From positions 62,001-126,000 of the forward strand of contig JAFECG010000024.1 of the NCBI GenBank assembly GCA_018242215.1: 64,000 nt of DNA, in the 5' to 3' direction. Of this stretch, positions 7,123 through 15,398 are shown in pieces. Within the stretch, counting starts at the first letter, position 1. Every line of letters starts with the position of its first letter. Under the pieces are notes generated by a model that worked only from the letters and a program-made list of their open reading frames with translations, made no database searches and was not told the DNA's origin. The translations under genes and the position numbers were made by a program. Source of the stretch: Pseudomonadota bacterium (GTDB lineage: Bacteria; Pseudomonadota; Alphaproteobacteria; Rhizobiales; Hyphomicrobiaceae).

Positions 7123-7911
7123 TCACCCCTGCCGAAGCCGCGTGCGCAGTTCCTCGATGTCCATCAGACCGTCTCGATGCAGTATCCGGTGGCAATTCGA
7201 GCAAACCGGCCGCAAATCTTCGATGGGGTCAATTTCGTATTCTTCGGTTGTTGAACCGATGGGATCCAAATGGTGGACTTCGATAAAGCCAGCGCCCAGC
7301 TCGCCGTAGGTCTCTTCGAAATCAAAATCGCAAACGAAACATGTGACTCCATAGTGCTCGATGCAGAGCCGGCGGGCCTGGCCGTTCCTTGAACGCTGAA
7401 TCAGCGCCGCCTCACGTTGGCGGCCTTCCCAGAAGCTGGGGTTGCGCGCCTGATGGTTCTCCCAAAACTGTCCGAAGCGCCGGCGTGCTTCTTCGCCCCA
7501 GCCAATCAGCTCAAGGGCTTTCACGAGGGGCTTGTGCATCGTGGAATAGTAGAAGCCGTCTTCGTGGTGCTCGAACCACGAAAGCGCGTGGCTCACCTGC
7601 GCGCGGTCTGGCAGCCTCAAGGAAAATCGTTCGATAACTTTGCTGCCCAATCGCCCGTAGGCGCCGTTGATGATGAGAAGTTTCCGACCCAGCGCATCGC
7701 CGATGACCATGTGCCGTGCGCAGTGGTCCGGCGCCGCCCACTGCACGAGGAGTATGTCGCGCTCGAGATCCGTGACTGCGTCCGACTTCAGGAAATCCGC
7801 ATATTCCTCAACACTGGGAATATAGGTCGGGTTCTCGTAATCAATTTCACTCTCGTCTTCGGCAATCGACATGGTTCGCCCCCAAGCGCTTGAAGCCGGA
7901 GCTGTATACAT
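7123..7911 (-). CDS. HNH endonuclease-domain protein
   Basis: This 262-residue protein ends in an HNH nuclease module: CFVC, then the catalytic strand EVHHLDPI, then CSNCHRILHRDG, with two CxxC pairs that would bind structural zinc. This arrangement is like McrA-type HNH proteins. The N-terminal 170 residues are acidic and aromatic and I do not recognise them; they may recognise DNA or a partner. GGAGAG precedes the ATG at 7911. The gene diverges from the mobilisation genes. Plausible roles are a restriction-type defence nuclease, a homing nuclease, or a helper of element transfer. Confidence 0.82.
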   Translation of the reverse strand: MYTAPASSAWGRTMSIAEDESEIDYENPTYIPSVEEYADFLKSDAVTDLERDILLVQWAAPDHCARHMVIGDALGRKLLIINGAYGRLGSKVIERFSLRLPDRAQVSHALSWFEHHEDGFYYSTMHKPLVKALELIGWGEEARRRFGQFWENHQARNPSFWEGRQREAALIQRSRNGQARRLCIEHYGVTCFVCDFDFEETYGELGAGFIEVHHLDPIGSTTEEYEIDPIEDLRPVCSNCHRILHRDGLMDIEELRTRLRQG

Positions 7912-7949
7912 AAACTCTCCTCACCTGCTCCAAATATCCCACAGGGGGC

Positions 7950-8119
7950 GCGGGGGACGTGAAGTCCCCCGCCCCGCCATTCGCGATGTCGATTTGTGAT
8001 GTTCGTGCACGGTGCCTGCTCATAGAGCAGGCAGCTCGCTTGTATGCAGCACGTATAATCGAAGAGGATAGAAGGGACGGGGCGAGTTATGCCTTTGACC
8101 ACAAAATAGGGTCAAAGGC
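7950..8119. other. Hairpin cluster, candidate oriT
   Basis: Three perfect inverted repeats lie in 170 bp just upstream of the mob genes. They are gcgggggac with its complement (7950-7958/7964-7972), gcctgctc (8014-8021/8025-8032) and gcctttgacc (8091-8100/8110-8119). Transfer origins of mobilisable elements usually sit next to the relaxase genes and carry such hairpins beside the nick site. I cannot place a nick site by eye. Confidence 0.45.
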
Positions 8120-8194
8120 GCCGCGCCGGAGCGCGTGGTCGCGGGGCCACGGCCCCTGCTCCCCTCCCCGTCCCTTGAAAGAGAACGCAACGAG

Positions 8195-8548
8195 ATGCCA
8201 CGACGGGGTTATCGCAAGGGAGTTACAGATGGGAAGGAGCCCCTTCCCCATTTTGTGCGCACACGGTTGTCGGCGAATGACTTCAAACGGTTTTGCGACG
8301 AGGCGGACGTGAGGGCAAGCGGGCATTCCGATTTGGCGCGGGCTGTTCTTGTGGCGCATTTGAATAAACAACGGGCCGAGCTTGCCCGGCCGCGTAGTGC
8401 CTCAAACGAGCTTGTTCGGGAATTCCGCCGCATCGGCAACAACCTCAATCAGCTGGCGCGGCAGGCCAACCTTGGACTTGTAGCGGTATCAGCGGAAGAG
8501 ATTGCGCGTTGCATCGCCGGGCTCAATGCATTGGCGGCGCGGTTGTAG
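8195..8548 (+). CDS. MobC-like mobilisation accessory protein
   Basis: This 117-residue protein, taken from the ATG at 8195, has the relaxosome-accessory pattern. A basic N-terminus is followed by RLSANDFKRFCDEAD, which resembles a ribbon-helix-helix region, and by the hallmark VREFRRIGNNLNQLARQAN. Such proteins bind oriT DNA and help the relaxase open the strands. The stop is 2 nt before the relaxase start, so the two form one operon. A longer frame reaches 8135, but its extra residues look non-coding and overlap the hairpin region. Confidence 0.8.
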   Translation: MPRRGYRKGVTDGKEPLPHFVRTRLSANDFKRFCDEADVRASGHSDLARAVLVAHLNKQRAELARPRSASNELVREFRRIGNNLNQLARQANLGLVAVSAEEIARCIAGLNALAARL

Positions 8549-8550
8549 CG

Positions 8551-9573
8551 ATGCTGGCCAAGATCGCGCCCTGCACCAATGATTTTCGTGGCTTGGCGCG
8601 TTACCTGGTGCAGGGGAAAAGCGGCAAGCCAGACCCGAAGCGGGTGGCCTGGAGCTTTACCCAAAACCTTCCGACGGATGATCCCGAATTGGCCGCGCTC
8701 TACATGGCGGCAACGGCGGAACTGTCCACGCGGGTCCGCAAAGCGGCCTATCACCTGATGATCGGGTGGCATGCGCGGGAGAACCCCTCGCCTGAGGTCA
8801 TGAAAGAGATTGCGCAGGCGACGTTGGAGCTTGCCGGCCTCGCGGAACATGAGGCGCTGGTGATGGGCCACGGCGACAAGCCGAACCCGCACCTGCACAT
8901 CCTGGTCAATCGGATCCATCCCGAAACCGGGCGCGCCTGGAAGACCAACCATGATTTCGTGCGCTTTGAGAAGATCATGCGGAAGCTGGCGGAGGACCAC
9001 CGCTTTCGATATGTGCCCTCCCACGCCTTCAATCGGGAGCAGACCGAAGCCCTGCCGATGAAGCCGGATACGCCGGCGACCTACGCGGCCAAGCGAGGAG
9101 CGGCGACGAGCCGGCCGCAGTGGAGCCGGACCAGTGCGCGGATGTTCGGCGAAGAGCTCTCCGAGTGGTTAGCGCCCGATGCGACATGCGAGGATCTTGA
9201 GGATGCCTTGGCCGAGCACGGTCTGCGGCTGGAGCCAAAGGGCAAAGGTTTCGTGGTGGGCGACGACATCAGCTACACCAAGCTCTCGCGGTTGGAGCTG
9301 ACGGCGGATGTCGAGGCGCGGTTGCTGGCGCGAACGGTTCTTCTCTCGGCTTCCCGCCTGAAAGATCCGGCGCAGCTGGAGCTGGTCGACGGCATCGACA
9401 TCCTGCGGGCGCTGGCGTCGTGGGGGTTGGCGGACCGGGAGGATGTGACCGAGGCCATTAAGGAAGAAGTGGCGCGGCGGGAGGACGTCCGCGCGCGGCG
9501 GCCCAGTCTCTCAGGTCAAGCTCTTACCCGGCGCAAGCCCCCCTCCCCCTGGCGGCATCCGCTTGAACGCTAA
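8551..9573 (+). CDS. Relaxase/mobilisation nuclease
   Basis: This 340-residue protein, with the start at 8551 just after MobC, has the relaxase three-histidine metal motif in HGDKPNPHLHILVNRIHP. The Tyr in the early segment RGLARYLVQGK is the best candidate for the nicking tyrosine. The protein is short and has no helicase or primase domain, typical of mobilisable elements that borrow a conjugation apparatus. About 120 C-terminal residues have unknown function. It would nick oriT and pilot the strand. Confidence 0.85.
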   Translation: MLAKIAPCTNDFRGLARYLVQGKSGKPDPKRVAWSFTQNLPTDDPELAALYMAATAELSTRVRKAAYHLMIGWHARENPSPEVMKEIAQATLELAGLAEHEALVMGHGDKPNPHLHILVNRIHPETGRAWKTNHDFVRFEKIMRKLAEDHRFRYVPSHAFNREQTEALPMKPDTPATYAAKRGAATSRPQWSRTSARMFGEELSEWLAPDATCEDLEDALAEHGLRLEPKGKGFVVGDDISYTKLSRLELTADVEARLLARTVLLSASRLKDPAQLELVDGIDILRALASWGLADREDVTEAIKEEVARREDVRARRPSLSGQALTRRKPPSPWRHPLER

Positions 9574-9607
9574 TCCATCCGCATGCGGCTTGTGTTAGTC
9601 TTGGGAT

Positions 9608-9883
9608 GTGAGCTTAACCCCTGCCCCTGTGGATCGGCGCGCCATCCGTAAGGAACTGCGGACGGCGCTGCAGAGCGTCTACATGAGTGCCACGACCTTT
9701 TTGAAGGTCTTTGATGAGACGCCGGCGCAGGCGATCAAGGCCTTTCGGCAAAAGCCCGAGGTGTTCGGGACGCTGCGCGGTTATCTGGGGCCCAAGACGC
9801 TGGCCCGGTACAAGGCGCGGGTGACCAAACTTGCCAAGCTTCTGCTTGATATCGAAACGTCGAAGACGGATGCGAAGTCCTAG
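9608..9883 (+). CDS. Small helical protein downstream of the relaxase
   Basis: A GTG start gives a 91-residue basic, helix-rich protein (ELRTALQSVYMSATTFLKVF; GYLGPKTLARYKARVTKLAK). I do not recognise a family. It lies 34 nt after the relaxase stop on the same strand and is probably co-transcribed, so an accessory role in mobilisation is plausible. Confidence 0.55.
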   Translation: MSLTPAPVDRRAIRKELRTALQSVYMSATTFLKVFDETPAQAIKAFRQKPEVFGTLRGYLGPKTLARYKARVTKLAKLLLDIETSKTDAKS

Positions 9884-9898
9884 GGGAAGTTGGCCGCC

Positions 9899-9915
9899 CC
9901 GGCGCTTCGCGCCGG
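9899..9915. terminator. Hairpin between convergent genes
   Basis: A perfect 7-bp stem (ccggcgc/gcgccgg) with a TTC loop lies between the converging relaxase operon and the excisionase-like gene. It has no T-run, so terminator function is only possible. Confidence 0.3.
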
Positions 9916-9989
9916 CCGCGCTGTCGTGAACCGAGCCCCTTACGGGTCTCGGCCCTTCGGGCGTCCATCGCTGGCGGGAAGAGAAATCC

Positions 9990-10259
9990 TCATTTCCCCC
10001 GACGGGCGTACTGATCCGTAAAAACCATAAATGAGGTGAGCCATATATCAAGGTCCTCCCTGTGATACAGGACCGGGGCTTTCCTCGCAGGACCCATCTT
10101 GTAATAGCGTGGACCGATCTTTTGGACGCGCCAGTCGGAAAGTGTGCTCGGGCTTAAGCGCATATATCTCGCCGCTTCCTTTGACGACAGATACACGGGT
10201 CCATCGGCCACAAGATCACTTTTTGCATATTGCGCGGGATTAGCGTCGTCGCCTTCCAT
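9990..10259 (-). CDS. Excisionase/AlpA-like HTH protein
   Basis: This 89-residue protein contains YLSSKEAARYMRLSPSTLSD, then a wing with basic residues, then HREDLDIWL. This is the MerR-like HTH_17 layout of phage and ICE excisionases and AlpA regulators. On a tRNA-adjacent element it is the natural candidate for the recombination directionality factor. The integrase it would assist is not in the window. Confidence 0.75.
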   Translation of the reverse strand: MEGDDANPAQYAKSDLVADGPVYLSSKEAARYMRLSPSTLSDWRVQKIGPRYYKMGPARKAPVLYHREDLDIWLTSFMVFTDQYARRGK

Positions 10260-10607
10260 GAAATACCTCCTCTGTCATCGTGACGTCGCCGCATCCGCGA
10301 TCGACGCGGTCGCGAGAAGGCGCCAGATGTTGGACGAAATCCGGACTTGCCGCCGGGCTTTTCCACCGACATTCACGGACGACGTCGCTTGAATCCATTA
10401 CTCGGCAGTCGGTTCGGCTTGTCTTTCGCCGATCCCGCCGACGGCTCCACGTCGCACGGTGACGGAGGCCGCCGCCGCGCCAAGGCCTGCTGCAGACAGG
10501 GCCCCTTCCCCATCTTCGCCGCCTGACGGTTTCAGCCTGGTCGCGCCGGCTTTTGAGCCTCCGTCTCTCCGCCAGCGACGGAGCCGCACTGGGCGGGTCC
10601 TTTCACT
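10260..10607. other. Stretch without a supported gene
   Basis: This region lies between the excisionase-like gene and a 59-codon ORF. Short open frames exist on both strands, including a 45-codon plus frame from 10258, but none shows a convincing ribosome binding site or family resemblance. It presumably contains the promoter of the excisionase gene. Confidence 0.35.
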
Positions 10608-10787
10608 ATGAAAGACAAAGCAATGACCCTCTCACCCCTCGAACATGAATTCCTGGCGGGTCTCCTTCCGTGGGAACGACGCGCGCTCAGCGATAGGGCG
10701 TTTGGTGATCTTGTCGACGCTTGGTACGCGCAGGATCAATTCGACGGCAATCACGCCTATCAAGGCGAACTGGAGCTCTTCGCATGA
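10608..10787 (+). CDS. Small ORF of 59 codons, unknown
   Basis: The ATG at 10608 opens a frame with protein-like composition (LEHEFLAGLLPWERRALSD, DLVDAWYAQDQFDGNHAYQG). It is acidic, with many aromatic residues, unlike random high-GC translation. I recognise no family. The stop overlaps an ATG at 10784, but the better protein-like continuation lies in another frame. Confidence 0.4.
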   Translation: MKDKAMTLSPLEHEFLAGLLPWERRALSDRAFGDLVDAWYAQDQFDGNHAYQGELELFA

Positions 10788-11001
10788 GCTTGCACCCCCT
10801 CGCCGCTCGTTTCGCGGCTCCTATCGCCGGCTTGGCGAGACCCCCCTCGGTGAGCTGGTCTGTTGGCCCGAGGATGATCCTGCGCAAGCGACACGTCTCA
10901 CCGCTTCCCATCGCTACTGCTGGGTTGTGTGGTCACCTCACGCCGGTGAACGAACCGCGCTGCATTGGGTCAGAGCGCGAGACTTCCGCGCGCTGCGCTG
11001 A
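10786..11001 (+). other. Protein-like open frame without a clear start
   Basis: Immediately after the 59-codon ORF, a +1 frame reads GSYRRLGETPLGELVCWPED and HRYCWVVWSPHAGERTALHW before stopping at 11001. This looks coding but has no good start codon. Either it is the C-terminal half of a gene broken by a frameshift near 10786, or translation is coupled to the preceding ORF. It is the last protein-like stretch before the tRNA gene. Confidence 0.3.
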
Positions 11002-11068
11002 TGTTAGCTATACGTTAGCTATCGAATTGGAGGGAAAAGTCAGCGTCCCGATAACATACTGGAAATAC

Positions 11069-11144
11069 TGGTGGAGCCGAGGGGAATCGAACCCCTGACC
11101 TCTGCAGTGCGATTGCAGCGCTCTCCCATCTGAGCTACGGCCCC
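11069..11144 (-). tRNA. tRNA-Ala (anticodon CGC)
   Basis: Read on the minus strand, the gene starts GGGGCCGTAGCTCAGATGGG and has a D arm with GAGC. The anticodon stem CTGCA/TGCAG encloses the loop ATCGCAC, so the anticodon is CGC, reading GCG (Ala). It has a standard T arm (GGTTCGATTCC) and ends in encoded CCA. The acceptor pairs fully apart from one G-U. The 76 nt span includes CCA. Confidence 0.95.
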
Positions 11145-11400
11145 GGATGCGCGGCATTTAGTGTTCACGTTCCCTCCTTGTCAAGAAAGTGCGCAGGGCG
11201 ACCGGGCCGGTCGTCGGGGCCACCGAGCACACCTGCCCGAACCGCGGGTTATCTGGCTCAGGCTCGCCCGAACCTCAGGAGAAGCTGCGTCAGATCGTGG
11301 TTTGTCCGGGAAAGTCGCAAGACAAGTCGGCTCACGGACTTGCGGGCCGTGGGGTGTCGGGGCTACATGGCGCAGCGGCACTTCACTTGCGGGACGGCGA

Positions 11401-11691
11401 ATGCTCGAATTTCTAGGATTCATCAGCTATCTCATCACGCTATACACCTACGTTGTCATAGCGGTGGTGATCTTCAGTTGGCTCATGGCATTCGGGGTCA
11501 TTAACGCTTACAACCCGATGGTGCGCTCGATCTGGCAAGCACTCAATGCCGTCACGGAGCCGCTATTGGCACCAATCCGGAACGCCATGCCGAATATGGG
11601 CGGGCTCGACATTTCGCCCGTCATCCTGCTTCTCGCCTGCTACTTCATCCAGACGGTTGTCCTGCCGAATATCGCCAAGGCGGTGGTGTGA
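11401..11691 (+). CDS. YggT family membrane protein
   Basis: This 96-residue protein has two hydrophobic segments (about 5-30 and 70-92) flanking the family signature SWLMAFGVINAYNPMVRSIWQ and TEPLLAPIRNAMP. YggT proteins are inner-membrane proteins linked to osmotic tolerance or cell-envelope assembly. I chose the ATG at 11401 because the longer upstream frame encodes non-conserved sequence. It overlaps the next gene as GTGA, and yggT-DUF167 pairing is common in proteobacteria. Confidence 0.9.
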   Translation: MLEFLGFISYLITLYTYVVIAVVIFSWLMAFGVINAYNPMVRSIWQALNAVTEPLLAPIRNAMPNMGGLDISPVILLLACYFIQTVVLPNIAKAVV

Positions 11692-12038
11692 CGGCCGATT
11701 CCGGCGGAGAGAGCCGAGCCGAAAAAGCCTGGCGGCATGACACCGCGTGCGTCATTGCGCGCTTCCGTCTGACGCCAAAATCTTCCAAAGAGGCGGTTGA
11801 CGGGGTGGTCGAAACCCCCGACGGTCCGGCCTTTCAAGCGCGCGTCCGCGCCCTTCCCGAGGATGGAGCGGCGAACCGGGCTCTCGAAGAGCTCGTCGCC
11901 CGATGGCTTGGTGTCGCGAAACACTCCGTTTCGCTCGCCAGGGGCGGGAAATCGCGGCTCAAATCCTTGCGGATCTCCGGCGATCCGGATGCGCTCGAGA
12001 GGCTATTGCAGGACCGAACTAGCGAATTCAAAAAATAG
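11688..12038 (+). CDS. DUF167 (YggU) family protein
   Basis: This 116-residue protein starts at a GTG overlapping the yggT stop. It has the DUF167 pattern: [13 protein letters not shown], then [20 protein letters not shown], and [16 protein letters not shown]. The biochemical role of the family is unknown. It is probably co-transcribed with yggT and followed 22 nt later by folD. Confidence 0.88.
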   Translation: MTADSGGESRAEKAWRHDTACVIARFRLTPKSSKEAVDGVVETPDGPAFQARVRALPEDGAANRALEELVARWLGVAKHSVSLARGGKSRLKSLRISGDPDALERLLQDRTSEFKK

Positions 12039-12060
12039 GACACGAGGAGGGAGGAGCGGA

Positions 12061-12945
12061 ATGTCGGCTCATGTGATCGACGGAAAGGAAATCGCGGCGA
12101 AGGTTCGCGCCGAAGTGGCCGCGGAAGTGGCGCGGCTGCAAAAAGAGCATGGTCTGAAGCCCGGCCTTGCGGTCGTGCTCGTCGGCGAGGATCCGGCGAG
12201 CAAGGTCTATGTCGCGAACAAGGCGAAGCAGACGGTCGAAGTGGGCATGAATTCCTGGGAGCATCGCTTGCCTGCCGAAACCAGCGAAGCCGACGTGCTG
12301 GCGATGGTCGACACGCTCAACAAGGACCCGGCCTGCCACGGCATTCTGGTGCAGCTGCCGCTGCCGAAGCATATCAACGCCGAGAAGGTTCTGAATCTCA
12401 TCAATCCGGATAAGGACGTCGACGGGTTTCATCCGGTGAACGTCGGCCGCCTCTGGGTCGGCGAGCGCGCGCTGGTGCCGTGCACGCCAACGGGATCTGT
12501 GATCCTGGCGAAGACAGTGCATTCGAACCTTTCGGGCATGAATGCCGTGGTGATCGGCCGGTCGAACATCGTCGGCAAGCCGGTTGCGGCGCTTCTTCTG
12601 CGTGAGAACTGCACCGTGACGATCGCGCATTCGCGCACGAAGGACCTGCCCGGTGTCGTCAAAGGTGCCGATCTCGTCATCGCCGCCGTCGGCATTCCGG
12701 AAATGGTCAAGGGCAGCTGGATCAAACCCGGTGCGACGGTCATTGACGTCGGCATCAACCGCGTTCCCTCAGAAGGCGGAAAGACGAAGATCGTCGGCGA
12801 CGTCGCTTATGCGGAATGCGCGGCCGTCGCAGGTGCCATCACGCCGGTTCCGGGTGGAGTCGGGCCGATGACGATTGCGTGCTTGTTGCGGAATGCTGCG
12901 CAAGCGGCGGCGATGCAGGCGGGCGTCAAGTCGGTGTTCGGTTGA
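12061..12945 (+). CDS. folD: Methylene-THF dehydrogenase/methenyl-THF cyclohydrolase
   Basis: This 294-residue protein matches FolD along its length. The catalytic Lys lies in YVANKAKQ, followed by [16 protein letters not shown], the NADP-binding [14 protein letters not shown] and the C-terminal [12 protein letters not shown]. It interconverts 5,10-methylene- and 10-formyl-tetrahydrofolate in the cytosol, feeding purine, thymidylate and one-carbon metabolism. The start at 12061 has a strong purine-rich ribosome binding site (gaggagggagga). A good terminator follows. Confidence 0.97.
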   Translation: MSAHVIDGKEIAAKVRAEVAAEVARLQKEHGLKPGLAVVLVGEDPASKVYVANKAKQTVEVGMNSWEHRLPAETSEADVLAMVDTLNKDPACHGILVQLPLPKHINAEKVLNLINPDKDVDGFHPVNVGRLWVGERALVPCTPTGSVILAKTVHSNLSGMNAVVIGRSNIVGKPVAALLLRENCTVTIAHSRTKDLPGVVKGADLVIAAVGIPEMVKGSWIKPGATVIDVGINRVPSEGGKTKIVGDVAYAECAAVAGAITPVPGGVGPMTIACLLRNAAQAAAMQAGVKSVFG

Positions 12946-12972
12946 ACACTGACCGTCCGCAGTAAGGATTTC

Positions 12973-13001
12973 ATCCGGGGCCTTCGGTCCCGGATTTTTT
13001 T
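12973..13001 (+). terminator. Rho-independent terminator after folD
   Basis: A 10-bp stem (atccggggcc/ggtcccggat, one G-T pair) with a TTC loop is followed by a T-run. It ends the yggT-DUF167-folD transcript and abuts the convergent KTSC gene. Confidence 0.85.
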
Positions 13002-13009
13002 GTCCAGAC

Positions 13010-13216
13010 TTACCGATGTTCGCGGCTTGCATACTGATCGCGAATTTGCGTGTTGAAATATTCGCCCGCAGATGGCGCGACGATCAAGAAGTCGAAGATC
13101 TGTTCTGGGACATCGAAATATGTGTAGTGGCGGCCGCTTCTGAACATGACATCGAGCGTGTGCGCATCGGGATCGTAGTCCGCGGATTTGATGACGGAGG
13201 AGCGGGGAAAATCCAT
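13010..13216 (-). CDS. KTSC domain protein
   Basis: This 68-residue protein consists almost wholly of a KTSC-type domain: SSVIKSADYDPDAHTLDVMF, then GRHYTYFDVPEQIFDFL, and GEYFNTQIRDQY. The domain is found alone or fused to nucleic-acid-related enzymes and its exact role is unknown. It lies directly downstream of comM on the same strand with 24 bp between them. Confidence 0.85.
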   Translation of the reverse strand: MDFPRSSVIKSADYDPDAHTLDVMFRSGRHYTYFDVPEQIFDFLIVAPSAGEYFNTQIRDQYASREHR

Positions 13217-13240
13217 CTGCGGCCTCGCGCTCAGATCTCA

Positions 13241-14770
13241 CTACGCTGCCCTTGCCTGACGTAGCGTTTCGCCACGATAGCTCAAGGCCTCCGCGACATG
13301 GCCACGAGATACTTTTTCTGAACCTTCGAGATCGGCAATCGTTCGCGCGACCTTCAGCGTGCGATGGAAACCCCTCGCTGAGAGGCCGAGCGTCTCAGCC
13401 GCATGGCGGAGGAGCGCGACGCCGGCTTCGTCCGGCATCGCGGTTTCTTCGAGCAGCGCGGCCGAACAATCGGAATTCGTGCGGACCCCACGGGCCCCCA
13501 GCGCTCCAAAGCGGGTGAGTTGCCTTTCTCGAGCCGCGGCGACGCGCGCCCGGACGTCAGTGCTTCCTTCGGAGGGCGGCGGAAGAACGAGATCGGCGGC
13601 GGAGATTGCCGGAACCTCGATCTGGAGATCGATCCGATCGAGGAGCGGCCCCGACACACGAGCCTGGTAATCGGCGGCGCAGCGGGGTCCGCGGCGGCAT
13701 GGCTCGCCGGGATTGCTTCCGCCGCACTTACACGGGTTCATCGCGGCGATGAGCTGGATGCGGGACGGATAGGATATGCGGTGGTTAGCCCGTGCAATGA
13801 CCGTTTCACCGGATTCCAACGGCTGACGTAATGCATCGAGCACGTTCGGCTGGAATTCGGGCAGTTCGTCGAGAAAGAGCACGCCGTGGTGGGCGAGCGA
13901 GACTTCGCCGGGCCGCGGGCGCGAGCCGCCACCCACGAGCGATGCCATGCTGGCGGAATGGTGCGGCGCGCGAAAGGGACGTTCGACGGTCAGCTTGCCG
14001 CCCATCAGTTCGCCCGCGAGCGAATGCACCATCGAGACTTCCAGGATTTCCTCGGGTTGCAGCGGCGGCAGAATAGACGGCAGACGCGACGCAAGCATCG
14101 ATTTGCCGGAACCGGGTGGTCCGATCATCAGCAAATTGTGGTTTCCGGCCGCTGCGATTTCGAGGGCGCGCTTCGCGGTTTCCTGACCCTTGATGTCACG
14201 AAGGTCAGCCGCGTAGCTCTGCGCCGGGAGCACGTTCGGTTTCGGACGCGACAGCGTTTGCAGGCCCTTGAAGTGATTGACGAGCGACAAAAGGTGCGGC
14301 GCCGCCAGGATGTCGATCTCTTCGCTTGCCCAGGCGGCTTCCGGTCCTGTCGCCGCTGGACAGATCAAGCCCTTTCCCAGTGCGTTGGCGCCAATGGCAG
14401 CCGGCAGCGTGCCCGGTACCGCCCGGATCGAGCCGTCCAATGCCAGTTCGCCGATGGCGGCATAATTGGCGATCGCATCCGGGGCGATCGCCTCCATCGC
14501 CGACATCATCGCAAGGACGATCGGCAGGTCGAAGTGGCTGCCTTCCTTCGGCAGGTCAGCGGGCGCGAGATTGACGGTGATATGCTTGAAGGGAAGCCCG
14601 AGGCCTACGGCATGGAGGGCATTCCTGACCCTCTCACGGCTTTCCGCGACGGCTTTATCCGGCAGTCCGACGATCGCGAACGCCGCGGCGCCAGGCGTTA
14701 CCCGAACCTGCACCTCGACGGGGCGCGCCTCGATGCCGATGAATGCGAGTGTCGAGATCTGGCCGTACAT
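13241..14770 (-). CDS. comM: YifB/ComM family Mg-chelatase-like AAA+ ATPase
   Basis: This 509-residue protein has an N-terminal ComM domain (LAFIGIEARPVEVQVRVTPG), a Walker A segment GPPGSGKSMLASRLPSILPP and Walker B FLDELPEF. It has an internal cysteine cluster (NPCKCGG...CRRGPRC) and a C-terminal helical domain (GFHRTLKVARTIADLEG). ComM is a hexameric branch-migration helicase that extends heteroduplex during natural transformation. The length is normal and all motifs are intact. Confidence 0.94.
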   Translation of the reverse strand: MYGQISTLAFIGIEARPVEVQVRVTPGAAAFAIVGLPDKAVAESRERVRNALHAVGLGLPFKHITVNLAPADLPKEGSHFDLPIVLAMMSAMEAIAPDAIANYAAIGELALDGSIRAVPGTLPAAIGANALGKGLICPAATGPEAAWASEEIDILAAPHLLSLVNHFKGLQTLSRPKPNVLPAQSYAADLRDIKGQETAKRALEIAAAGNHNLLMIGPPGSGKSMLASRLPSILPPLQPEEILEVSMVHSLAGELMGGKLTVERPFRAPHHSASMASLVGGGSRPRPGEVSLAHHGVLFLDELPEFQPNVLDALRQPLESGETVIARANHRISYPSRIQLIAAMNPCKCGGSNPGEPCRRGPRCAADYQARVSGPLLDRIDLQIEVPAISAADLVLPPPSEGSTDVRARVAAARERQLTRFGALGARGVRTNSDCSAALLEETAMPDEAGVALLRHAAETLGLSARGFHRTLKVARTIADLEGSEKVSRGHVAEALSYRGETLRQARAA

Positions 14771-14857
14771 GCGTCCCCCCTCCCCACAGAAGGACGCTTA
14801 TCATGACCGAGAGCCCAAGGAAAGAACAAAATAGGAACTATAGGGCCGTCCGCCGAT

Positions 14858-15355
14858 TCAACCTTTCGTCATTGCCAAAGTCATGCCTAGGAGCGATTGC
14901 GAGTTCACGAACTGGATTTCCACGGCCTGCCGCTCGCCGTGAACATCGATGTCCATGTTGGCGGAGACGTCGGACCCCTGCACGAGGACATGGAAGCCTT
15001 TCGGTGTGATGTTACCGGTCAAATCACCTTCGAAATTGTGGATCGTTTCCTTCCAGTGGCCCGACAGCTTGCCGCCCGATTCCTTGACGTTGCTGATGAT
15101 TTCGACGTTGCCGCCAGCAGTTGCGCAGCGGATCGTTTGCTTCATTTCGTCTTGAGTGTCGGTCAACAGATACGTCGCGCGGCATTTGATTCGTTCCGGC
15201 GGGCTCGCCTTGTATCCGATCATGCCGACGCCGGTCCAACGTCCGATCAATGGTGCGAACGGCGACGCCGTGACGGCATGTCCTGTGTCGATTGTGATCG
15301 CCGTCGTCAAACAAAATACGGCTATCGCGCCAATTGCGATGATCATCGATCTCAT
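14858..15355 (-). CDS. Secreted protein of unknown function
   Basis: This 165-residue protein has an N-terminal signal-peptide-like segment (MRSMIIAIGAIAVFCLTTAI). The mature part begins near residue 28 and contains FAPLIGRWTGVGMIGYK, recalling small beta-barrel or lipocalin-like exported proteins. I recognise no specific family. It lies between gshB and comM, all on the minus strand. Confidence 0.7.
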   Translation of the reverse strand: MRSMIIAIGAIAVFCLTTAITIDTGHAVTASPFAPLIGRWTGVGMIGYKASPPERIKCRATYLLTDTQDEMKQTIRCATAGGNVEIISNVKESGGKLSGHWKETIHNFEGDLTGNITPKGFHVLVQGSDVSANMDIDVHGERQAVEIQFVNSQSLLGMTLAMTKG

Positions 15356-15398
15356 CGTGATACCCCCGTTCGCTGACCGCGCGCCTGGAATCCGCGCG

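Larger units (their letters stand above)
1..11068. mobile_element. Tail of a mobilisable island beside tRNA-Ala
   Basis: Mob genes, an excisionase-like HTH gene, an HTH/ImmA pair, an HNH nuclease and a defence-like cyclase locus sit directly 3' of a tRNA gene and end where conserved core genes begin. tRNA 3' ends are common integration sites for tyrosine integrases. I see no integrase and no second copy of the tRNA 3' end in the window, so the left boundary is outside it and the element may be degenerate. Confidence 0.6.

Noticed and set aside
13010-13216. KTSC protein as a toxin or antitoxin beside comM
   Set aside because: It has no partner gene of a toxin-antitoxin type nearby, and the KTSC domain is not known as such.
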